NCBI RefSeq assembly: GCF_030817655.1
Contig: NZ_JAUSZM010000003.1
Span: forward strand, 558,001 to 622,000
Direction of reading: 5' to 3'
DNA: 64,000 nt
Source of the DNA: Streptomyces sp. V4I2
GTDB taxonomy: Bacteria; Actinomycetota; Actinomycetes; Streptomycetales; Streptomycetaceae
A program made the position numbers and the translations under genes. This document shows, piece after piece, positions 43,146-49,838 of the stretch; position 1 is the stretch's first letter; each line of letters opens with the position of its first letter. The notes under the pieces were generated by a model, which searched no databases, was not told the origin of the DNA, and was given only the letters and a program-made list of their open reading frames with translations.

Positions 43146-43553
43146 ATGTCCCACTTCACCCGTGTCCGCACCGCGTTGCGCGACCCCGACCTGCTCGTCC
43201 AGGCCCTCGCCACGCTCGGCTTCACCACCGTCGAGAGCCACGACACCCCGCAGACCCTCTACGGCTACCAGGGCGACGCCCGCCCCGAACGCGCCGAAGT
43301 GATCATCCGCCGCCGCCACATCGGCCGCCACAGCAACGACATCGGCTTCCGCCGCCGCACCGACGGCACCTTCGAAGCCGTCATCAGCGAGTACGACAGG
43401 TCCGGCTACGACCAGCCATGGCTGACTGAGCTGGCCCGCGCCTACGGCCACACCGCCGCCCTGCGCTACGCCGAGGACAACGGCTACGAGGTGGACTCCG
43501 ACGTACTCGAGGAGAACGGCCAACGCCGCCTCGTCCTGCGCCGCTACACCTGA
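43146..43553 (+). CDS. DUF1257 (Ycf35-type) protein
   Basis: The 135-residue product starts MSHFTRVRTALRDPDLLVQA, the diagnostic DUF1257 N-terminus, and ends in ENGQRRLVLRRY. Central sequence NDIGFRRRTDGTFEAVISEYD is conserved in the family. GAGGAG precedes the ATG by 5 bases. In cyanobacteria and plastids DUF1257/Ycf35, DUF2997 and Ycf46 co-occur, so this gene closes an operon opened by its usual partners. Function unknown. Confidence 0.88.
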   Translation: MSHFTRVRTALRDPDLLVQALATLGFTTVESHDTPQTLYGYQGDARPERAEVIIRRRHIGRHSNDIGFRRRTDGTFEAVISEYDRSGYDQPWLTELARAYGHTAALRYAEDNGYEVDSDVLEENGQRRLVLRRYT

Positions 43554-43639
43554 AGGCACACCCTTTAGTAGGTACCGCTCCCGCTCTGGTCACCAGGGCG
43601 AGTCTGCGCAGTCAGCGCCGCGGTGCCGCCCCGGCGATG

Positions 43640-43905
43640 TCGAGGGCGAGGGTGAGGCCGCTCGGCGCCGGCGTCGAGAGTAAGTCTGTCTTGCCCTGGC
43701 GGCGGCTTCGGCGATCAGCCATTCCAACAGGGCGGTTAAGACACCGGCGTTCCGCCAGACCCGGAAGCGTCCGTAGACGGTCGGCCAGGGCCCGAACTCT
43801 CCCGGCATCTCCCGCCGCTGCGCGCGTGTCCTGAACCTCCGGATCACACCCTCGAACTGATCCCACAGCCGCTCGGGGTACAGGCACAGGCCGTACTCGC
43901 CGGTT
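43640..43905 (-). pseudogene. IS5-family transposase, N-terminal remnant
   Basis: The minus strand reads ERLWDQFEGVIRRFRTRAQR and then REMPGEFGPWPTVYGRFRVW, the N-terminal helix-turn-helix part of IS5-group transposases (WRDLPERFGPW-type motif). The frame ends after about 80 residues in a basic stretch; the DDE domain is absent. Confidence 0.6.
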
Positions 43906-43969
43906 CTTCATGGGCGGGTCCTTGGCTCCAGGCCGCGCGCGGTGGACGTGGAGAGCGGCCGGGTGTTCA

Positions 43970-44395
43970 TCAGTCGGTGACGCCGCCGTAGGCGATGACC
44001 TTGGTGGGGTGCAGGCGGACGACGAGTTCGCCGGGGACGGCGTTGCGCTTGCCGAACTCCTCAGCCTTGTCCGCGCCCATGTACCGGGCACCGGCCCTGG
44101 TGGCGACATGGAGGAGTTCGTCGAGGTCCTCGCTGAGCGTCACCTCGCCACGCGCTTCGACGTAGGCGAAGGGAGGCGCGTCGTCAGCGACGCAGAGGGA
44201 TGCGCGGGGATTGCGCCGCAGGTTGCGGGCCTTGGCCGTCGCGCCACCCGTGGTGAACAGGAATGCCTCGCCGTCGAAGACGTACCAAACGGGGGTGATG
44301 TTCGGCGTGCCGCCGGCCCCGACGGTGGCGAACCGTCCGGTGGCCGCGCCGCGGGTGACGAAGGCGTGCCATTCCTCGGTCGACATGGTGTGCAT
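43970..44395 (-). CDS. PPOX-class (pyridoxamine-5'-phosphate-oxidase-like) FMN/F420-binding protein
   Basis: The 141-residue product (ATG 44395, AAAGGACC upstream) has the split-barrel pattern RFATVGAGGTPNITPVWYVF, then FTTGGATAKARNLRRNPRAS and a conserved ARGEVTL. These proteins bind FMN or F420 and reduce small organic compounds; F420-dependent members are frequent in actinomycetes. The conserved basic residues that bind phosphate are present. It is followed on the same strand upstream by two MmcQ/YjbR genes. Confidence 0.88.
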   Translation of the reverse strand: MHTMSTEEWHAFVTRGAATGRFATVGAGGTPNITPVWYVFDGEAFLFTTGGATAKARNLRRNPRASLCVADDAPPFAYVEARGEVTLSEDLDELLHVATRAGARYMGADKAEEFGKRNAVPGELVVRLHPTKVIAYGGVTD

Positions 44396-44412
44396 GGGCG
44401 GTCCTTTTCCGT

Positions 44413-44444
44413 GGTTGGCCGGTTGGTCGGTTGGCCGGTTGGTC
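44413..44444. repeat. 16-base tandem duplication
   Basis: GGTTGGCCGGTTGGTC occurs twice in succession between the PPOX start and the MmcQ stop, ending in that stop codon. Confidence 0.85.
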
Positions 44445-44805
44445 ATTCGGGACGGCGGTTGCGCGGAACCGTCTCCAGGACGAGGTGGTAGGAGTGGTCG
44501 ACGAGTTCGGCGACGAGGTCCGCGGTGATGCCCCGGCCGGCTCCTACGGAGATCCAGTGCCGCTTGTCGAGGTAGCGGCCCGGAGTGAGCGAGGGGTACT
44601 GGCCTTGCAGCAGCCGCCCGTACTCCGGTTCCGCCTTGAGGGTGACGATGAGTTCGTCCGGGTCGTCGGTGACGATCAGGAAGACCTTGCCCGCCACCTT
44701 GTAGACGTCCAGCTGCTCGGTGAACGGGCGCCCGTGGCCGACTCCCGCCAGCGCGAGTGCGGTGCGGCGCGCGGTGTCCTGGAGCTTCGTGCCGCTGAAG
44801 GACAT
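44443..44805 (-). CDS. MmcQ/YjbR-family protein
   Basis: A 120-residue protein with GHGRPFTEQLDVYKVAGKVF, LKAEPEYGRLL, and the typical DKRHWISV toward the C-terminus. YjbR/MmcQ proteins adopt a CyaY-like fold and are often annotated as DNA-binding; the biochemical role is unclear. It is the second of a tandem pair of paralogs, 8 bases after the other. Confidence 0.88.
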   Translation of the reverse strand: MSFSGTKLQDTARRTALALAGVGHGRPFTEQLDVYKVAGKVFLIVTDDPDELIVTLKAEPEYGRLLQGQYPSLTPGRYLDKRHWISVGAGRGITADLVAELVDHSYHLVLETVPRNRRPE

Positions 44806-44813
44806 GCCGGAGG

Positions 44814-45203
44814 TCAGACGCGGCGGCCGTAGGTGTGCGGGTCGACGGGCTGCTGGGACTTGGCGAGCCCGCTGACGACAAGTCGGTAGGAGTCGGTCAC
44901 GAGCTCCTTCACCAGCGTCTCGTCGATCGTGTTCCCGCCTTCCAGCGTGATCCAGTGCTTCTTGTTCATGTGGTAGCCGGGGGTGATCTCGACGTGCTCG
45001 TGACGCAGGGCGGCCGCCTCGTCGGGGGCCGATTTGAGAATCACCATCGGCTCACCCGTCACCTGCGTCATGAGCATGAAAACCTTGCCGCGCACCTTGT
45101 ACACCTCCCACTCGGGCCCGAACGGGTGCTCCAGCCCGGCCCCGGGAAGTTCCTCGGCACAGTCGGCCGCGGTCTTCTGCAGCGTCTCTCCGTCCATGGT
45201 CAT
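44814..45203 (-). CDS. MmcQ/YjbR-family protein (paralog)
   Basis: About 129 residues with LEHPFGPEWEVYKVRGKVFM, ILKSAPDEAAAL and NKKHWITL. An AAGGAG site favours ATG 45203; ATG 45215 is an in-frame alternative. The open frame extends further upstream through LLFVLIMLEATIRALTAGRG, which is not part of this family and has no start signal. About 40 percent of positions look shared with the neighbouring paralog, so a local duplication is likely but old. Confidence 0.85.
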   Translation of the reverse strand: MTMDGETLQKTAADCAEELPGAGLEHPFGPEWEVYKVRGKVFMLMTQVTGEPMVILKSAPDEAAALRHEHVEITPGYHMNKKHWITLEGGNTIDETLVKELVTDSYRLVVSGLAKSQQPVDPHTYGRRV

Positions 45204-45482
45204 CAGCTCCTTCATCGATCGAACGCCCCGACCGGCGGTCAGGGCGCGGATTGTCGCTTCCAGCATGATCAGTACGAACAGCAGTCGCCCTGCATCCGCG
45301 CTGTCCCGCGCAGGGGGCCCTCCGCGGGAAAGGCGACGGGCGATGTCCAGGAGGATCTCGCTGCCGTCGCGTCCGGGGAGCTCGTTGCCGGTGCGAGCCA
45401 TCTGGCTGACGGCACGCATGCGCGGGCCGCGGTCCCCATCCTCTTCCCGCGGACGACAATGCGGCCGGTAAACTGCGGACAC

Positions 45483-46496
45483 ATGATGGTCGACAGGCGA
45501 CACCCGCCGAGGCCGGAGCAGGCTTCCGCCGCCCTCTTCGTCTCGCGGCCCGACTCCGCCGCACGCGCAGAGCCCGCGTCCGTCCCGCTGTACGGCTTCC
45601 AGCCCCCGGTCGGTACGCCGTACGGCCTGGAAGTGACCACCGTCGAGGACTTCCACGCCGACCACGACGACTGGCCGTGGAATCCGCCCCGTCCGGGCCG
45701 GGCCACCTTCCACTACCTGATCCACGTCACGGAGGGTGAACTGCGGCACGACGTCGATCACGTCACACGCACCGTCGCTCCCGGCCAGTGGCTGTGGGTG
45801 CGCCCCGGGCACGTGCAGTGCTGGCACGACCCCAGCACCGCCCGTGGCCCCTTCATCCTGTTCGAACCGGAGGCGCTCCGGCCCGACATCGCCCGCCGGC
45901 TGGCTCCCGTCACCTCGCACGACGCCCCCGCCGTGCTGACCCCGCATCCCGACGACGCCCCCTGGCTGGAACAGACCGCGCTCCAACTCCTCGACGAACA
46001 CCGTGCGTTGGGACGCCGCCCGCTCGCGACCCATCACGCCCTGCGGTGCAGCCTCCTCGAAGCCCTGCTGCTACGTCTCGCCAACTCACCGGACATCGCA
46101 CACACTCCGGTCACCACCGGAAACACTTCCTCGGCCAACAACACTGATGCCAGGAACCCGGGAGACATGCCGGTCTACGAACGATTCCTGGACGCCTTGG
46201 AGATGCACTTCCGCGAGCTGCACCACGTCGACGACTACGCCCGGCTGCTCGGCTGTTCCGTACGAACCCTCAGCCGCGCCACCCGGGCCGCCGCCGGCAC
46301 CGGAGCACGGCAGGTCATCGACCAGCGCCGCCTGCTCGAAGCACGCCGACTGCTCGGCCACGCCCGGTGGACCGCCCGCGCGGTCGCCGACCACCTCGGC
46401 TTCACCGGCACGGCCAACTTCGGCCGCTTCTTCCGACAGCACACCGGCCTCACACCCGCCGCCTACGCGGCCCGTCAGACCACCCCGGATCCCTGA
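45483..46496 (+). CDS. AraC-family transcriptional regulator
   Basis: The 337-residue product has an N-terminal cupin-like ligand domain (TFHYLIHVTEGELRHDV; WLWVRPGHVQCW) and a C-terminal double helix-turn-helix: YARLLGCSVRTLSRATRAA and AVADHLGFTGTANFGRFF with the family's GLTPAAYA end. It is divergent from the two MmcQ/YjbR genes and may regulate them. The ATG at 45483 is followed by a second ATG. Ligand unknown. Confidence 0.88.
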   Translation: MMVDRRHPPRPEQASAALFVSRPDSAARAEPASVPLYGFQPPVGTPYGLEVTTVEDFHADHDDWPWNPPRPGRATFHYLIHVTEGELRHDVDHVTRTVAPGQWLWVRPGHVQCWHDPSTARGPFILFEPEALRPDIARRLAPVTSHDAPAVLTPHPDDAPWLEQTALQLLDEHRALGRRPLATHHALRCSLLEALLLRLANSPDIAHTPVTTGNTSSANNTDARNPGDMPVYERFLDALEMHFRELHHVDDYARLLGCSVRTLSRATRAAAGTGARQVIDQRRLLEARRLLGHARWTARAVADHLGFTGTANFGRFFRQHTGLTPAAYAARQTTPDP

Positions 46497-47213
46497 GAGC
46501 ACCCCCGCCGGTGGATATCCCAAAGCATCGCGTGCCGTGTGATGAGGATTCCACTTCAGGCCCGCGCCAGAGGATCCCTAGGCTCACAGGCATGGACAAA
46601 CCGAGTGCCGAGGCTCTCGAGGTCTTGGGCCGGATCGAGGGGAGCCTCACGCGGGCCGCAACACATCTCGGCTGAGGGACCGCACGACGGACCGGAAGTC
46701 GCCATGCGGATCGGGGCTCAGCCCGCTGCCTCGGCCGGAGCCTCAGGCACTGGCGGAGCAGGTAGAGGGCCAGGATCAGTCGGAGGAGCGTGGCGGCTGT
46801 CTCGATCAGGGAGGAGACACGGAAGCCGTGCACGGCCGCGATCTCGACGTCGCCCACGCTGTCCGCGGCGCCGGCCAGGACCGGAGCGGGTGGTCGGACC
46901 AGGGTGCTGCGGCCCCAGGTCATCGCGCAAGCGGTGCCATAGGTGCTGCACAGCGCCGGAGCCCTCCTCCGCCTCCATGCCGTGACCGCCAACAGCGACC
47001 TCGACGCCTCCGACGCTGACGCGTCACCCATCGCCACCGGCCCCGCCCCGCCCCGCCCCACGCCTGACGAGGAGGGGCCTCCGGCTCCGACGTCCAGGAC
47101 AATGCGAGGGCGCTCAGCGGCCGAGGAGCACTGCGGTGGGCCCAACTATCGCTGCGCGTCACAAGACCCGGGTCACCGGCCCTGCCGACGCGGCCGCAGG
47201 CCCGTGCAGCCGC
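46497..47213. other. About 700 bases without a convincing gene
   Basis: A 27-codon frame starting MDKPSAEALEVLGRIEGSL at 46592 looks like the beginning of a gene cut off by a stop. On the minus strand a frame with ETAATLLRLILALYLLRQCL has one hydrophobic stretch but no motif and an improbable start. The region looks decayed. Confidence 0.5.
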
Positions 47214-47681
47214 TCAGGCGGGGTCCTCGTCCAGCTTCGCCACTACTCGGTCGGAGATGTCGGCCAGAGTCCGCAGCTCCGCCGGGGTGACATGGTCCAG
47301 GAACAGCTCTCGCACAGCCTCCACGTGCAACGGAGCCGCCGCCTCGATCGCCACCCGCCCGGCGTCCGTGATCACCACGAACGCTCCCCGGGCGTCCTCG
47401 GGGCACTCCTCGCGGATCACCAGCCCTCGTCCGGCCATCCGTGCGATGTGGTGGGACATCCGGCTCTTCTCCCACTCGAGCGCCCGACCCAGATCCTGGT
47501 AACGCTGCCGGCCGTCCGGCACATCCGTGAGACTGACCAGCACGGCGAAGTCCGCGGCCGAGAGCTTCGACTCGCTCTGCAACATGCGTGACAGACGGCC
47601 CCCCAGCCGCTCATGCAACCGAACAAAGCTCCGCCAGGCGTGCTGCTCCTCCGCCGTCAACCACCGCACCTCTTCATCCAT
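47214..47681 (-). CDS. MarR-family transcriptional regulator
   Basis: The 155-residue product has the MarR winged-helix: LSAADFAVLVSLTDVPDGRQRYQDLGRALEWEKSRMSHHI (key residues WEKSRMSHH in the recognition helix), then GLVIREECPEDARGAFVVIT as the wing. A phenolic or antibiotic-like ligand is typical. No intact target gene is adjacent; the flanks are decayed, so it may act elsewhere or autoregulate. Confidence 0.9.
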   Translation of the reverse strand: MDEEVRWLTAEEQHAWRSFVRLHERLGGRLSRMLQSESKLSAADFAVLVSLTDVPDGRQRYQDLGRALEWEKSRMSHHIARMAGRGLVIREECPEDARGAFVVITDAGRVAIEAAAPLHVEAVRELFLDHVTPAELRTLADISDRVVAKLDEDPA

Positions 47682-47779
47682 ACAAGCGAGTGTAAATGAG
47701 TTGATAGGTCATCCAGCTTGGCGAAGGGCGACCCATCAGGACACCGGCCCGCGCACGGCGTCCGGGCCTCCGCTGGCAG

Positions 47780-47980
47780 GACGCGTATCGCGGTGTCCAC
47801 TGCGTCGCCCAGATCGCGTCGCGCAGCTCGGCCTCCGTGGCCTCGGGGGCGACACCGTCCTCCACCGCGGCCTTCGCCACGGCCAGGGCGATCTTGCGGG
47901 CCGCGTCCCGCATGTCCGCCAGCTGTGGCAGCAGCGGGGTCGCCCCGTCCGTGCCCGCTCGTACCACGCACTCCCCCACG
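47780..47980 (-). pseudogene. Malic enzyme, C-terminal remnant
   Basis: The minus strand reads LLPQLADMRDAARKIALAVA, then EDGVAPEATEAELRDAI and WTPRYAS, matching the C-terminal end of NAD(P)-malic enzymes (LLPPLxxVRxVSxxIA, WxPxY). No upstream catalytic domain is present and no start is credible. Confidence 0.5.
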
Positions 47981-48744
47981 GCCCGCGGCGTGGTCCTGGG
48001 CGCGGGATCGGCGGCGGTCCGGCCCGCCGCGAAGGCGAACCCTTCACCTGGCCGGCCGAGATGTGCGGCGGGACTGCAGGTCGAGCACCAGTTTCTGACA
48101 GGTCGGGAAGTCGGGCCGAGGGCGCGCTGAACTCGAAGGGGACACCGTCGTTCCCCGGACGGCGTCCTCTTCGGTGTTCTCGGTCAGTCCCCGGTGAACT
48201 CCGGAGCAGGAGCGGTCAGTTGCCCCACAGCGACTCCAGGCGCGTTCGCAGCGTCGCCGCGAGATGTTCGGCCAGGAGAACATGCTGCACGGCCGCATCG
48301 CCCAGGACCAGGAGTCGGCCTCCGGCACCTCGGTGGCGTCGGCCGCGACGACCTTTGCTCATACGGCGGGCTGCGGCTGCTGACAGCCGCAGCTCCCCGC
48401 GCCGACCTCAAAGCGGCTCATGTGCGAGGCGGCAACCGATGACCGGCTTCCGCCTCGCTTCGTTCGCCACGGCGGTCCGTGGCAGGAGTCGGTCGACACG
48501 ACGGCGTGAGCGTGCCGTCCTCGCTGTCGGGGATCGCGCAGGCGGGTCATCACATCGGGCGTACGCGTGCCACGAGCCGGGCGGCGTGCGCCTCCGCGCT
48601 GCGGCGGACGGTGTGTTGGGCATCGCGGACGGCCACGACCCGCCGAGGGATCCTCAGGTGTGGGTGCACAGCAAGTTCTCTTCGCGCACTTATTCGTCGT
48701 AGCGGCGATGGTTCTCCCTGAACGCGACCGCGGAACAGCAACGA
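47981..48744. other. Decayed stretch without a recognisable gene
   Basis: Several overlapping open frames on both strands, none with a family motif or ribosome site. Short similarities to coding sequence (for instance RREMFGQENMLHGRI on the plus strand near 48260) suggest old gene debris between two IS or recombination scars. Confidence 0.5.
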
Positions 48745-48820
48745 GCATCTCGCGCCAGGTCACGCCTGAGCCCAGGACGTAGACGATGCCGGTCAGCACG
48801 TCCAGCCGGCCGCCTGAGGC
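48745..48820 (-). pseudogene. IS5-like transposase fragment
   Basis: About 25 residues, SGGRLDVLTGIVYVLGSGVT followed by WRE, fit the N-terminal part of IS5-group transposases (G(R/P)..., GILYVLRTGxxWRxLP). The rest is gone. Confidence 0.45.
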
Positions 48821-48832
48821 GAGCCGGAGAGG

Positions 48833-49744
48833 TCACACGAGCCTGACCGGCCCGGCGTCGATCGGCAGGCGGACCAGGAGATAGGGCTTGCGGCGCAGGT
48901 CCTTGCCCTCGTGGAAGGGCGACAGCCGGTTGAGCTGGTTGGCGATGGCGTACAGGTGCCGGTCCGGGGCGACGGACAGGGTGTCGACCCAGATCAGGTC
49001 GCTCCCCTGCGCGAGGGTCCGGTAGGTGCCGTTCGGGCTCCTGCGCCAGAGGGAGTTGTGTTCCAGGTCGCCGCCGTAGAGCCGCCCCTTGTCGTCGCTC
49101 TCCAGGCCGTCGGCCATCGGCTTGAACCCGAGGTCCTCGACCGTCGCCGCCACCTCGGTGTCCGTGGCGTCCGGGTCGGCGAGGGCGTCGGTGGACACGC
49201 TGTGCAGCCGGCGGCTGGACAGCGGGCAGTAGTACAGGCGCGTGCCGTCGGCGCTGAGAGCGATGCCGTCGGAGCCGGTCTCGTAGTACGTGGGCTCGCC
49301 GCCCGCGGGGCGGACCATGAAGGGCTCGCCCTCGATGACCGGAAGGAACTGCTTGTCCGCGAGCGCCGAGGGATGCCCGGCCAGTCGCCGCCAGGAGCGG
49401 CCCGTGGCGAGGTCGACCACGATCACGCCGTTCGAGCCGCCCGAGTCGGTGATGAACGCCATGCCCTCGGCGCCGCGCCGCAGGTCGAAGCGCACGTCGT
49501 TGGGGTAGCTGTTCGCCGACACCACCTCGGGCGGGAAGAGGATCTTCCGTACGATCCGGTCGGTGCGCAGGTCGACCGCCACGAGCTTGGGACCGCCGTA
49601 GGAGGACCCGGCGAACAGCGGGCTTCCGGTGTCGAGGATCCAGAGCCGGTCGGCCGGGTCGACGACGACGCTCTGCACCGACTGGAAGTGCCCGGCCAGG
49701 TCGGAGGCGTCCTCGCGGTTCACCTCGGCGTCGGGGTAGGCCAC
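48833..49744 (-). CDS. Major-royal-jelly/YvrE-like beta-propeller protein, N-terminally truncated
   Basis: The 303-residue frame has the conserved royal-jelly/dopachrome-related pattern: SVQSVVVDPADRLWILDTGS, YPNDVRFD, AFITDSGGSNGVIVVDL, DGIALSADGTRLYYCPLSS and WVDTLSVAPDRHLYAIANQL. Full-length family members have about 60-80 more residues and a signal peptide at the N-terminus. Here the frame upstream of VAYPDAEVNREDA continues as TVAELRGGKP and then as unrelated sequence without start codon, so the gene is truncated; GTG 49744 might still allow translation. Confidence 0.7.
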   Translation of the reverse strand: MAYPDAEVNREDASDLAGHFQSVQSVVVDPADRLWILDTGSPLFAGSSYGGPKLVAVDLRTDRIVRKILFPPEVVSANSYPNDVRFDLRRGAEGMAFITDSGGSNGVIVVDLATGRSWRRLAGHPSALADKQFLPVIEGEPFMVRPAGGEPTYYETGSDGIALSADGTRLYYCPLSSRRLHSVSTDALADPDATDTEVAATVEDLGFKPMADGLESDDKGRLYGGDLEHNSLWRRSPNGTYRTLAQGSDLIWVDTLSVAPDRHLYAIANQLNRLSPFHEGKDLRRKPYLLVRLPIDAGPVRLV

Positions 49745-49838
49745 CGGTTTCCCGCCGCGCAGTTCGGCGACGGTGATGGTGAGCGCGGCCGCCGCGTCCA
49801 GCAGCCGCTCTCGGGGACTCTGCTTGCCTCGGCTTTCG

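Noticed and set aside
43081..43302. Small frame overlapping the start of the DUF1257 gene
   Set aside because: Out of frame with DUF1257 and without family match; it is a shadow.
44814..46037. Long minus-strand frame spanning the AraC gene and the MmcQ gene
   Set aside because: Only the last about 130 codons match the MmcQ family; the remainder is antisense to AraC.
46450..47145. Open frame on the minus strand with one hydrophobic stretch
   Set aside because: Composition and lack of ribosome site or motif suggest non-coding sequence; it also overlaps the end of the AraC gene.
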